This document shows positions 34,896-44,034 of a stretch of 52,989 bases of DNA, piece by piece; within the stretch, counting starts at the first letter, position 1; each line of letters begins with the position of its first letter. The position numbers were made by a program, and so were the translations under genes. The DNA is from an uncultured Pelagibacteraceae bacterium (GTDB taxonomy: Bacteria; Pseudomonadota; Alphaproteobacteria; Pelagibacterales; Pelagibacteraceae): positions 97,543 to 150,531 of the forward strand of contig CACNRP010000001.1 in the NCBI GenBank assembly GCA_902622955.1, read 5' to 3'. The notes below the pieces were generated by a model, which worked only from the letters and a program-made list of their open reading frames with translations, was not told the origin of the DNA and ran no database searches.

Positions 34896-35354
34896 ATGAA
34901 AGTTATTTTATTAGAAAACGTTAAAAGAATTGGATCTATCGGCGAAGTGATAGATGTGAAAAGGGGTTTTGCAAGAAACTTTTTAATTGCTAACAAAAAA
35001 GCACTTTATGCCTCGAAAGAAAATATAAAAGAAGTTGAAAAAATTAAAGCAGAATTATCTAAAAAAGATAACGAAAAGAAAAAAGAGGCTTCTCAAATTG
35101 CCGAGCAAATAAATGGTAAAGAGTATTCTGTTAAAAAATTAAGCACAGAAAATAATGAATTATATGGTTCTGTAAAACCAACTGAGATTTCAAAACTTAT
35201 TTTGGAAGAAAATAAAATTAATATTAAACCTTCAACGATTCAACCAATTGAAGAAATAAAAGCTTTGGGAAAATATAAAGTTAAAATTTCTTTACACTCA
35301 GAAGTTGATGCTGAAATTACTATTAGTGTTTCATCAGCTGATTCAATTCAATAA
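34896..35354 (+). CDS. rplI: 50S ribosomal protein L9
   Basis: A 152-residue L9 with the N-terminal 23S rRNA-binding domain (MKVILLENVKRIGSIGEVID, VKRGFARNFLIANKKA), the long connecting helix rich in Lys/Glu (about residues 42-75) and a C-terminal domain (NELYGSVKPTEISKLI). Length is usual. It is followed by 68 bases with no recognisable element and then dnaB. A DUF2232 gene often found between rplI and dnaB in alphaproteobacteria is absent. Confidence 0.97.
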   Translation: MKVILLENVKRIGSIGEVIDVKRGFARNFLIANKKALYASKENIKEVEKIKAELSKKDNEKKKEASQIAEQINGKEYSVKKLSTENNELYGSVKPTEISKLILEENKINIKPSTIQPIEEIKALGKYKVKISLHSEVDAEITISVSSADSIQ

Positions 35355-35422
35355 TTATACATTCTTTTCCCCAGCACCATTTTAGAATTTGATTTGATTA
35401 ATTTTGGTATAGATTTATTTAA

Positions 35423-36841
35423 ATGGAAAACAATTTAAGTATAGTCAAAGATCAATTTAAAGAATTACCAAATAATATCGAGGCAGAACAAGCTGTAATA
35501 GGATCTATCCTTGTTAACAATGATATTTTTGATGAAATAAATACAATAATATCCAGCATCAACTTTTATGATCCAATGCATCAAAAAATATTTGAAGCAG
35601 TCGAAAGTCTTATTTACAAAGGAATGTTAGCTAACCCTATTACTTTAAAAAATTATTTTGAAGATGAAAAAGATGATCTTAATGTTCCAGAATATTTAGT
35701 TAAGATTACAAAGTTTTCTACTTCAGTACGACAAGCAATTGAATATTCAAAAATAATTTATGATATGTTTGTAAGAAGAGAATTAATAAAAATTTCTGAA
35801 CAAACTATTGATAGTGCGAAAATAAATGACCTTGATACAAATGGACAATCTATAATCGAAAGTTCTGAAAGGTTATTATTCGATTTAGCTGAAAAAGGTT
35901 CTTTCAATTCTTCTTTAGTAAAATTTGATGAAGCAATGAAACAAACAATTGAGATGGCTTCAGCTGCTTATAAGAACGAAGAGGGAATCGTTGGTGTTCC
36001 AACTGGTTTAAGAGACTTAGATGATAAGCTGGGTGGTTTACATCAATCAGATTTAATTATTATTGCTGGTCGTCCATCAATGGGTAAAACTTCTCTAGCA
36101 ACAAATATTGCTTTTAACGCAGCTCAAAAATTACAAGAAAGTGGTAAAAAATCATCCATAGCTTTCTTTTCACTTGAAATGTCTTCCGAGCAATTATCTA
36201 CCAGAATTATTTCTGAACAAGCCAGAATTAGTTCTAATGATATAAGAAGAGGAAGAATATCTAACGATCAATTTGATAAGTTTTTAGAAACTTCAAAAAA
36301 TATTTCTGAACTACCACTTTATATTGATGAAACTCCAGCAATAAGTATTGCTGCTCTTAGTAATCGAGCAAGACGTATTAAAAGACTTTTTGGTCTTGAT
36401 ATGATTGTGGTTGATTACATTCAATTAATGAGAGGAACTACATTTAACAAAGATGGAAGAGTTCAAGAAATATCACAAATTACTCAAGGACTTAAAGCAA
36501 TAGCAAAAGAACTTTCTGTCCCTGTTGTGGCTCTTTCGCAGTTGTCTCGACAAGTAGAACAGAGAGATGATCATAAGCCGCAATTGGCAGACTTAAGGGA
36601 GTCAGGCTCTATTGAGCAAGATGCTGATGTTGTAATGTTTGTTTACAGAGAAGGATATTATTTACAGAGAAAAGAACCAAGAGAAGCAACTGTTGAGCAT
36701 GCAGAGTGGCAAGCAAAAATGAATGAAGTGGCTCATTTAGCTCAAATTATAATTGGAAAACAAAGACATGGTCCTATTGGTAATGTAACTCTTGAATTTG
36801 AAGAAAGATTTACAAAATTTAAGGATACTCAATTAAGTTAA
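35423..36841 (+). CDS. dnaB: Replicative DNA helicase DnaB
   Basis: Hexameric 5'-3' helicase of the replication fork. The 472-residue protein has the N-terminal DnaB domain (PNNIEAEQAVIGSILVN), the linker region, and a RecA-like domain with Walker A GRPSMGKTSLATN near residue 215, Walker B MIVVDYIQLM, and SQLSRQVEQRDDHKPQLADLRESGSIEQDADVV (read in two parts). Length is typical, with no intein. The neighbours rpsF-rpsR-rplI upstream are the normal context. Confidence 0.97.
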   Translation: MENNLSIVKDQFKELPNNIEAEQAVIGSILVNNDIFDEINTIISSINFYDPMHQKIFEAVESLIYKGMLANPITLKNYFEDEKDDLNVPEYLVKITKFSTSVRQAIEYSKIIYDMFVRRELIKISEQTIDSAKINDLDTNGQSIIESSERLLFDLAEKGSFNSSLVKFDEAMKQTIEMASAAYKNEEGIVGVPTGLRDLDDKLGGLHQSDLIIIAGRPSMGKTSLATNIAFNAAQKLQESGKKSSIAFFSLEMSSEQLSTRIISEQARISSNDIRRGRISNDQFDKFLETSKNISELPLYIDETPAISIAALSNRARRIKRLFGLDMIVVDYIQLMRGTTFNKDGRVQEISQITQGLKAIAKELSVPVVALSQLSRQVEQRDDHKPQLADLRESGSIEQDADVVMFVYREGYYLQRKEPREATVEHAEWQAKMNEVAHLAQIIIGKQRHGPIGNVTLEFEERFTKFKDTQLS

Positions 36842-36862
36842 TTTCCAATATAAAGAGCTTGA

Positions 36863-39259
36863 ATGATAGCTCATTTTTATCAAAACGTTATCCTTAAAAA
36901 TCCTAAAGCAATATTCGTATTGTTAATTATTGCTATTTTAAGTTTTGGATACTATTCAAAAAATTTTAGGCTAGATGCTTCATCAGAAACCCTGTTAATA
37001 GAAGGTGACCCAGATTTAGCATACTTGAAAGAAGTCTCTAAAAGATATGGATCTAAAGAATTTTTAATTCTTACCTATACACCAAATGAGGGAATGGCAA
37101 CTGACTCATCAATTAATAATTTATTAAGTTTAAAGTATAAAATTCAGAGCCTCAATTGGGTCCATAGTGTGATTACATTATTAGATATTCCACTTTTAAA
37201 TAATTCAGAAGCTCCCCTTCAAGAAAGACTAGAAAGCTTCAAAACATTAAAAGATGAAGATGTTGATAGAGATCGAGGTTTTAAAGAAATTTTAAATAGT
37301 CCTGTTTTTAGAAATTTTGTAATTAGCGAAGATGGTAAAACTAGTGGTATTATTGTTAATATTAAACAGTCTCAAAAATTAGAAGATATAGAAAATAAAT
37401 CAAAAGAAGAAGTTGAATTAATTAAAGATCAAATCAAAAAACAAAACCACCAGAATATTTTAGAAATTAGACAAGTTATTCAAAGTTATGGTGATGTTGG
37501 AAAAATATATCTTGGAGGAATACCAATGATTGCTGATGATATGATGACTTTTATCAAAAGCGATATAATTGTTTTTGGTTCGGGGGTTCTATTATTTATA
37601 ATCGCTACTTTATGGTTTGTTTTTAGAAATCTTCTTTGGATTGTGGTTCCTATAAGCAGTTGTCTTTTTTCTGTAATAATAATGATGGGATTACTTGGAT
37701 TGCTAGGATGGAAAGTTACAGTCATCTCATCAAATTTTATTGCACTGATGTTGATTTTAACAATGGCAATGAATATTCATGTGAGTACAAGGTTTCTTCA
37801 GCTTAAAAAAGATTTTCCATCAAAAAATAATTTTGAAATTATTTCCTTAACCACTTCAAAAATGTTTTGGCCAATCCTTTATACTGTTCTAACAACAATT
37901 TTTGCATTCTTATCTTTAATTTTTAGTGAAATAAAACCTATTATTGATTTTGGTTGGATGATGACTTTTGGTTTGATTACATCATTTATCATTACATTTA
38001 CTTTGCTACCTACCCTTTTAAACTTTGCACCCACAAATAATATCTCAGTGAAGAAAGAACAAAAATCTAAAATTACAAATTTACTTGGTATAATTTCTAT
38101 TAATAATAAAAATTCAATTTTTTTAGTAGCTGGAATAGTTGTTGTTTTTAGTGTTATTGGAATAAGCAAGCTCGAGGTTGAAAACAGTTTTATAAATTAC
38201 TTTAGTAAAAATACAGAAATATACAAGGGCATGAAACTTATAGATGAAGAGCTTGGTGGTACTACACCTCTAGAAGTTATTATAAAATTTCCAAAGAAAG
38301 AAAAGGTAAAAAAATCTGGGGAAGACGATGAATTTGACGATTGGGGTGATGAAGAAGATGCAAATGATGAAAAATATTGGTTTACCAAAGATAAAATTGA
38401 TCTAATTACATCTATTCATAATTACTTAGATAGCTTACCTGAAATTGGAAAAGTTCTATCTTTTTCATCAATTATAGAAGTAGCTACTCAATTAAATAAC
38501 AACAAGCCTTTAGGCACTTTGGAAATGGGTGTTCTTTACTCTAAAATTCCTGAGAGTATTAAAACTGAAATCATTGATCCCTATCTTTCAATTAAAGATA
38601 ACGAAGCTAGAATTAGTTTAAGAATTATAGACTCTCAAAAAGATTTAAGAAGAAATGATTTAATTAACAAAATCAATTTTGATCTAAAAGATAAATTTGG
38701 TTTAGAAGAAAAAGATTATAAACTAGCAGGTGTATTAATATTATTTAATAATTTATTACAAAGCTTATTTAAATCTCAAATTTTAACATTGGGATTGGTT
38801 ATGATTGGAATATTTTCAATGTTCATAGTCTTATTTAGAAATATTAAGCTTTCATTGATTGGTGTTATTCCAAATTTTATTGCTGCTTTTTTTATATTAG
38901 GAATAATTGGATTGTTAGGAATACCTTTAGATATGATGACCATAACTATTGCAGCAATTACAATAGGAATTGCAGTAGATAACAGCATTCACTATATTTA
39001 CCGATTTAAAGAAGAGTTTAGCAAAATTAAGGATTATAATAAGACTTTAAAAATTTGTCATTCAACTGTCGGTGTTGCTATTCTAAATACTTCAATTACT
39101 ATTGTTTTTGGATTTTCAATTTTGGTTTTATCAAAGTTTATCCCAACAATTTATTTTGGTGTGTTTACAGGACTAGCTATGTTATTAGCTATGATATCGG
39201 TATTAACACTACTTCCTGCATTAATGTTAATTATTAAACCCTTTGGCAAATCATCTTAA
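36863..39259 (+). CDS. RND superfamily (MMPL-type) exporter
   Basis: A 798-residue membrane protein with two repeats of one helix, a large periplasmic loop and five helices, as in the MMPL/HpnN branch of RND proteins (COG1033). The first helix is at about residues 17-30; helices cluster at about 225-380 and 420-435, and again at 635-795. The sterol-sensing-like cores are FGSGVLLFIIATLWFVF and ITIAAITIGIAVDNSIHYIYRF, with charged residues typical of proton relay. A very acidic, tryptophan-containing insert (EDDEFDDWGDEEDAND) lies in the second periplasmic domain near residues 487-505. The substrate is unknown; hopanoid or other lipid export is the family precedent. It lies between dnaB and cvpA where alr and radA usually occur. 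Confidence 0.85.
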   Translation: MIAHFYQNVILKNPKAIFVLLIIAILSFGYYSKNFRLDASSETLLIEGDPDLAYLKEVSKRYGSKEFLILTYTPNEGMATDSSINNLLSLKYKIQSLNWVHSVITLLDIPLLNNSEAPLQERLESFKTLKDEDVDRDRGFKEILNSPVFRNFVISEDGKTSGIIVNIKQSQKLEDIENKSKEEVELIKDQIKKQNHQNILEIRQVIQSYGDVGKIYLGGIPMIADDMMTFIKSDIIVFGSGVLLFIIATLWFVFRNLLWIVVPISSCLFSVIIMMGLLGLLGWKVTVISSNFIALMLILTMAMNIHVSTRFLQLKKDFPSKNNFEIISLTTSKMFWPILYTVLTTIFAFLSLIFSEIKPIIDFGWMMTFGLITSFIITFTLLPTLLNFAPTNNISVKKEQKSKITNLLGIISINNKNSIFLVAGIVVVFSVIGISKLEVENSFINYFSKNTEIYKGMKLIDEELGGTTPLEVIIKFPKKEKVKKSGEDDEFDDWGDEEDANDEKYWFTKDKIDLITSIHNYLDSLPEIGKVLSFSSIIEVATQLNNNKPLGTLEMGVLYSKIPESIKTEIIDPYLSIKDNEARISLRIIDSQKDLRRNDLINKINFDLKDKFGLEEKDYKLAGVLILFNNLLQSLFKSQILTLGLVMIGIFSMFIVLFRNIKLSLIGVIPNFIAAFFILGIIGLLGIPLDMMTITIAAITIGIAVDNSIHYIYRFKEEFSKIKDYNKTLKICHSTVGVAILNTSITIVFGFSILVLSKFIPTIYFGVFTGLAMLLAMISVLTLLPALMLIIKPFGKSS

Positions 39260-39804
39260 TGATAGAAATCATACAAGGTTTTTATAAAGCAACATCAATA
39301 ATTGATTTAATTTATTTAATTTTAACAATCCTTTCTTTGATAAATTGTTACAAAAAGGGCTTCATTTTAAGTATTCTCTCTATGGCTAAATGGTTGCTTG
39401 CGTACATAATTACATTAATTCTATTTCCAAAAATTAAACCATATGTAAAAGATATAATTGATAATGAATATGTGCTCGATGTTGGTTTGGGAATAATAAT
39501 ATTTGTCATTGTTATCTTTTGTGTTTTATTAATTAATAAAGGTATCGGTAAAGCAGTCAGATATACAGGAATCGGCGGCTTAGATACAACATTTGGATTC
39601 TTTTTTGGTTTTATAAGAGCTTATATTATTTCTGTATGTATCTTTTCAGGTATTCATATCGTTTATAATTATGAAAAATGGCCAATAAATTTTGACAAAT
39701 CATACGTCTTTCCATATTTAGAAAAAGGTAGTAATTATCTGATAAAAGAATTTCCTAATGAAAAAACATATCAAGATTCTAAAGAAAAAATTACAGAGCT
39801 ATAA
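39259..39804 (+). CDS. cvpA: CvpA family membrane protein
   Basis: A 181-residue inner-membrane protein with four hydrophobic segments (about residues 16-36, 42-57, 72-93 and 108-128). The pattern KKGFILSILSMAKWLLAYI and GLDTTFGFFFGFIRAYII is typical of CvpA, first described for colicin V production and often next to purF. In recent work the family is linked to envelope homeostasis. The start shares one base with the RND stop (TAATG). The last 47 bases overlap purF in another frame. Confidence 0.85.
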   Translation: MIEIIQGFYKATSIIDLIYLILTILSLINCYKKGFILSILSMAKWLLAYIITLILFPKIKPYVKDIIDNEYVLDVGLGIIIFVIVIFCVLLINKGIGKAVRYTGIGGLDTTFGFFFGFIRAYIISVCIFSGIHIVYNYEKWPINFDKSYVFPYLEKGSNYLIKEFPNEKTYQDSKEKITEL

Positions 39805-41239
39805 TCCAAGATTAAAGGAAGAATGTGGGGTTTTTGGTATTAGCAATACTAGGGATGCATCAGCTTTAACAGCCCTTGGATTACATGCTTTACAACATAG
39901 AGGTCAAGAAGGCTGTGGGATAGTTACTTTTGATGGAGAAAAATATTATTCAGAAAAAAGATTTGGTTTAGTTGGTGATAATTTCAATAAAGAAGAGGTG
40001 CTAAATAATCTTAAAGGAAATTATGCAATTGGCCACAACAGATACAGTACAACGGGAAACAATATTTTAAGAAATATACAACCCTTTTTTGCTGATACCA
40101 ATGCAGGCGGTATTGGAGTTGCGCATAATGGAAATCTTACTAATTCAATATCTTTAAGAAAGAAACTAGTTGAAGATGGAGCTATATTTTACACTACTTC
40201 TGACACAGAAACGATTGTTCAATTAATTGCAAAATCAAAAAGACCAAAAACAATTGACAAAGTAATTGATGCAATTTTTCAAATTCAAGGTGGTTATGCA
40301 TTGGTTATGTTAACTCAAAATTCACTAATTGGTGTTAGAGATCCTTATGGTATTAGACCATTAGTGATTGGTAAACTTGGGAATAGTTATGTTTTAGCAT
40401 CCGAAACATGTGCATTTGATATAATTGGTGCAAAATTTGTTAGAGAAGTTGAAAATGGTGAGATAGTTTTAATTGAAAATAATGAACTGAAAAGTATTAA
40501 GCCCTTCCCTATTAAAAAAGTTAGACCATGCGTATTTGAGTATATTTATTTTTCAAGACCAGACAGTCTAATTGGAGGAAAAACGGCTTATGAACATAGA
40601 AAAAATATTGGTAGAGAACTTGCAAAGGAAAATAATACTAATGCAGATATAGTGGTTCCAGTTCCTGACTCTGGAAATGCAGCTGCTATGGGTTTTGCAC
40701 AAGAATTGAAAATGAATTTTGAGCATGGATTAATTAGAAATCATTATGTTGGAAGAACTTTCATTGAACCAAGCCAAAAAATTAGAAGCTTAGGTGTAAA
40801 ATTAAAATTAAATGCTAATCAAACAACAATTAAAAATAAAAAAATAATTCTAATTGACGATTCTCTTGTCAGAGGGACGACATCATATAAAATTGTAAAA
40901 ATGCTATATGAAGCTGGTGCAAAAGAAGTTCATCTTAAAATTGCGTGTCCAGAGATAAGATATCCTGACTTTTATGGGGTAGATACACCCACCAAAAAAG
41001 AATTATTAGCAGCCAATAAAACCAATGAAGAGATTTGTGAGTATATAGGAGCTAAATCTCTAAAATTTTTATCAATAGAGGGATTATATAAAGCACTTAA
41101 TTTTCAAAAAAGAAATGAAAGTTACCCTCAATTAACAGATCATTATTTTACTGGTGACTATCCTGTTGAATTAGTGGACGAATTAGGAGACAATAAGATT
41201 ACACAACTTTCTTTATTAAGTTCTGTGTCAAAAGTTTAA
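39758..41239 (+). CDS. purF: Amidophosphoribosyltransferase
   Basis: First committed step of purine synthesis, making phosphoribosylamine from PRPP and glutamine. The 493-residue protein is an Ntn hydrolase with a 22-residue propeptide and nucleophile Cys23 in KEECGVFGI, the glutaminase segments LHALQHRGQEGCGIV and NRYSTTGNN, and a PRTase domain with IILIDDSLVRGTTSYKIV near residue 365. The chosen ATG lies 47 bases inside cvpA; no other start precedes the nucleophile at a suitable distance, so the overlap is probably real. It is followed by the HD gene after one base. Confidence 0.95.
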   Translation: MKKHIKILKKKLQSYNPRLKEECGVFGISNTRDASALTALGLHALQHRGQEGCGIVTFDGEKYYSEKRFGLVGDNFNKEEVLNNLKGNYAIGHNRYSTTGNNILRNIQPFFADTNAGGIGVAHNGNLTNSISLRKKLVEDGAIFYTTSDTETIVQLIAKSKRPKTIDKVIDAIFQIQGGYALVMLTQNSLIGVRDPYGIRPLVIGKLGNSYVLASETCAFDIIGAKFVREVENGEIVLIENNELKSIKPFPIKKVRPCVFEYIYFSRPDSLIGGKTAYEHRKNIGRELAKENNTNADIVVPVPDSGNAAAMGFAQELKMNFEHGLIRNHYVGRTFIEPSQKIRSLGVKLKLNANQTTIKNKKIILIDDSLVRGTTSYKIVKMLYEAGAKEVHLKIACPEIRYPDFYGVDTPTKKELLAANKTNEEICEYIGAKSLKFLSIEGLYKALNFQKRNESYPQLTDHYFTGDYPVELVDELGDNKITQLSLLSSVSKV

Positions 41240-41240
41240 T

Positions 41241-41798
41241 ATGAAAAAAGTTAATTTTACTCAAATGAAAGATGGTAAAAAGGAAGATTATCAACTTTTA
41301 GAAAAATATGAAAAAAAATTTGAGAGAAATACCGCTAAAAGAATATTAAAATACCTTTCAGAACAAACCACAACATTAGAGGGTTATAAAATTACAAGAT
41401 TGGAGCATTCATTACAGGCAGCAACTAGAGCATTTAAATCTGGAGAAAATGAGGAAATGGTAGTAGCAACACTTTTGCATGATATAGGAGACGACTTGGC
41501 TCCAATGAACCATTCCCAATATGCTGCATCGATAATTAGACCTTACGTATCTGAAAAAACATACTGGATAATTAAACATCACGGTCTTTTCCAAACATAT
41601 TATAGCGCTCATCACTTAGGTGGTGATAGAAATGCAAGAGACCAATTTAAAGATCATAAATATTATCAAGCAACAGTAGATTTCTGTGAAAAGTATGATC
41701 AATCCTCATTTGATCCAAATTATAAATCTATGAGTTTAGAGGATTTCTCTCCGATGGTTGAAAGAATATTTGCTAGAGATCCTTATTATTTTGTTTAA
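41241..41798 (+). CDS. HD-domain protein with PhnZ/MIOX-like metal-ligand pattern
   Basis: A 185-residue soluble protein. Potential ligands are His56 (LEHSLQAA), His80-Asp81 (LLHDIGDD), His91 (NHSQYAA), His113/His114 (KHHGLF) and Asp153 (EKYDQSSFDPNY). This order, and the 24-residue gap from the first His to the HD pair, matches PhnZ (His34, His58, Asp59, His80, His104, Asp161), the mixed-valence diiron oxygenase that cleaves a hydroxy-phosphonate, and is similar to myo-inositol oxygenase. Ordinary HD phosphohydrolases often share part of the pattern, so activity is undecided. It sits between purF and gshAB, one base after purF. No phosphonate genes are nearby. The substrate is unknown. Confidence 0.7.
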   Translation: MKKVNFTQMKDGKKEDYQLLEKYEKKFERNTAKRILKYLSEQTTTLEGYKITRLEHSLQAATRAFKSGENEEMVVATLLHDIGDDLAPMNHSQYAASIIRPYVSEKTYWIIKHHGLFQTYYSAHHLGGDRNARDQFKDHKYYQATVDFCEKYDQSSFDPNYKSMSLEDFSPMVERIFARDPYYFV

Positions 41799-41828
41799 AT
41801 AACTTAATAAATAACTATCTAAGAAATA

Positions 41829-43115
41829 ATGATTCAACTAAAAGAGCAAATAATAGAATATTTTAAATCTGGTACCAAAGATACAAATAATTTTAAAATT
41901 GGTATCGAACACGAAAAGTTTCTTTTTTATAAAAATAAAAGAGTTGATTATTCAAAAATAAAAGAAATGTTTCGAGCTCTTCAAGAATTTGGTTGGAAGC
42001 CAATCTTAGAAAAAGGAAATATTATTGGATTAAACAAAGGAGGAAAAAATATTACTCTTGAGCCAGGAAATCAAATTGAACTATCTGGAGATAAATTAAA
42101 TCAAATGCACGAAGCATGTGCCGAGTCGCAAGATTATTTGTTTGAACTTGAACAGGTAACTAAGAAATTAGATATTAAAATTGTAAGCTCAGGTTTTGAT
42201 CCATTCTCTAAATTAGAAGAAATTCCGAATAATCCTAAGCAAAGATATAAACTAATGACGAAAAGTATGCCTTTAGGTGGCGAGTTAAGTTTGGATATGA
42301 TGTATAGAACATGTGGAACTCAACTTAATATAGATTATAACAGTGAAGAAGATTTTAAAAAAAAATTTCTCATAGCAAATTCTATAGTTCCGATTACAAT
42401 AGCTCTATTTGCAAATTCATCTATAGTTGAAAAAAAAAAAAGTAATTATTTATCTTATAGGTCAAAAGTATGGCAAAGCACTTCGAGGGGTGGACTACCA
42501 AAATTATTTTTTGAAAATTTAAATTTCGAGAAATATGCTGAATTCGTAATGAGATTTCCAATTCTTTTTATTCAACATGAAGATAAATATATATCTGGAT
42601 CTAATTATACATTTAATGATTTTATGAATGGTGAAATCAATGAAATTGAAAATAGACTACCGACAGAAAACGACTTAACCATTCATTTGAGCACGATATT
42701 TACAGAAAATAGGCTAAAAAAATATATAGAATTAAGATCTATGGATACTTGTGGATGGGATTGTCTATGTTCTGGACCAGCTTTTTTTATTGGAATGCTT
42801 TACGGCAACATAGATGAAGTACATGAATTGATTAAGAGATGGGATAAAAATAAAATTATTAATGCCTATCTTGAAGCTCCAAAAAAGGGTTTTAATACAG
42901 AACTTATGGGGAAGGATCTGCATTATTGGGCTTCTACTTTATTAGATTTATCGCGTAAAGGTCTTAATAATAGAGACATGATAAGTAAAAAAGGAAAAAA
43001 CGAAACTCTATTTTTAAATCATTTAAAAAAAGTCATTTTTAATAAATCAACAAATGCAGATTATATGATTGATAAATTTTCAAATAACGAAAATTTAGAA
43101 GAATTGTATGACTAG
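41829..43115 (+). CDS. gshA: Glutamate-cysteine ligase, plant/alphaproteobacterial type
   Basis: First step of glutathione synthesis, joining glutamate and cysteine with ATP. The 428-residue protein belongs to the GCS2 family shared by plants and alphaproteobacteria: FKIGIEHEKFLF, ITLEPGNQIELSG, MPLGGELSLDMMYRTCGTQLNIDY and IELRSMDTCGWD. E. coli-type GshA is unrelated at this level. The length suits the compact bacterial form. It overlaps gshB by eight bases, so the two are co-translated. The cysteines involved in plant redox control were not assessed. Confidence 0.93.
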   Translation: MIQLKEQIIEYFKSGTKDTNNFKIGIEHEKFLFYKNKRVDYSKIKEMFRALQEFGWKPILEKGNIIGLNKGGKNITLEPGNQIELSGDKLNQMHEACAESQDYLFELEQVTKKLDIKIVSSGFDPFSKLEEIPNNPKQRYKLMTKSMPLGGELSLDMMYRTCGTQLNIDYNSEEDFKKKFLIANSIVPITIALFANSSIVEKKKSNYLSYRSKVWQSTSRGGLPKLFFENLNFEKYAEFVMRFPILFIQHEDKYISGSNYTFNDFMNGEINEIENRLPTENDLTIHLSTIFTENRLKKYIELRSMDTCGWDCLCSGPAFFIGMLYGNIDEVHELIKRWDKNKIINAYLEAPKKGFNTELMGKDLHYWASTLLDLSRKGLNNRDMISKKGKNETLFLNHLKKVIFNKSTNADYMIDKFSNNENLEELYD

Positions 43116-44034
43116 TAAAATTATTGCTATACAAGGAAACGATCCTTCAAAATTAAATCCTAAAACTGATACTAGTGTTTTTCTAGCACATGAAATACAG
43201 GGTAAAAAATATAAGATTTTCTATTATGAGCCAAAAAATCTTTCAATTTTAAAGTCAAAAGTTATTGCTAAAGGTTTTTTTATTAAATTTAATTATGAAA
43301 ATAAAAATTTTTTTAAAATATTAAAGAAACAAACACTAGATCTTACAAATTGTAAATTTATTTTAATTCGCCAGGATCCCCCTTTTAATCTTGAATATAT
43401 ATCAACTACTTACATTCTTGATAGAATAAAGAATAAAGTTAAAATAATAAATAATCCAACTTCTATAAGGAATATATCTGAAAAATTATACTCAGCAAAT
43501 TATCAAAGATTTATGCCTAGTACAATTTTCACTAGAGATATGAGTGAAATTAAAAGTTTTATCAAGAAAAACAAAAAAATAATACTTAAACCTATTCATG
43601 GTTTCAGTGGTAATGATATTCATTTACTGAACAAATTCGATATAAATTTGCTTAATAAATTTATAAAAAAACATGGTCATATTATGTGTCAAAAATTTCT
43701 TCCTAGAATAAGTAAAGGAGATAAAAGAGTTTTTATTATTAATGGAAAAATATGTGGTGCAATTTCAAGAGTTCCAAAAAAAGGTTCATTTTTAAGTAAT
43801 ATGAGCAAAGGGGCAAAACCAATTAATATTAAATTAACAAAAATAGAAAATAAAATTTCAAAAATAATTGCAAAGAATTTAAAAAAAGAAAATATATTTT
43901 TTGCAGGAATTGATTTTATAGATCAAAAACTAAATGGAGATATTAATGTAACATCTCCGACTGGACTTAAATCTTTGTTTGATATATCAGGAAAAAACCT
44001 TGCCAAAACTTTTTGGAAAGAACTAAGAGCGTGA
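43108..44034 (+). CDS. gshB: Glutathione synthetase
   Basis: Second step of glutathione synthesis, adding glycine to gamma-glutamylcysteine. The 308-residue ATP-grasp protein keeps RQDPPFNLEYISTTYIL, NNPTSIRNISEKLYSANY, VFIINGKICGAISRVPKKG and the C-terminal NVTSPTGLKSLFDISG. The ATP-binding small loop reads LKPIHGFSGNDI, whereas relatives commonly have a GNGG-type sequence there, so that loop is altered. The start overlaps gshA and the stop TGA overlaps the GTG start of the next gene. Confidence 0.9.
   Translation: MTSKIIAIQGNDPSKLNPKTDTSVFLAHEIQGKKYKIFYYEPKNLSILKSKVIAKGFFIKFNYENKNFFKILKKQTLDLTNCKFILIRQDPPFNLEYISTTYILDRIKNKVKIINNPTSIRNISEKLYSANYQRFMPSTIFTRDMSEIKSFIKKNKKIILKPIHGFSGNDIHLLNKFDINLLNKFIKKHGHIMCQKFLPRISKGDKRVFIINGKICGAISRVPKKGSFLSNMSKGAKPINIKLTKIENKISKIIAKNLKKENIFFAGIDFIDQKLNGDINVTSPTGLKSLFDISGKNLAKTFWKELRA

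Noticed and set aside
38776-38988. Hydrophobic antisense frame that looks like a small membrane protein
   Set aside because: It is the reverse complement of the membrane helices of the RND exporter; reversed helix-coding DNA also reads as hydrophobic.
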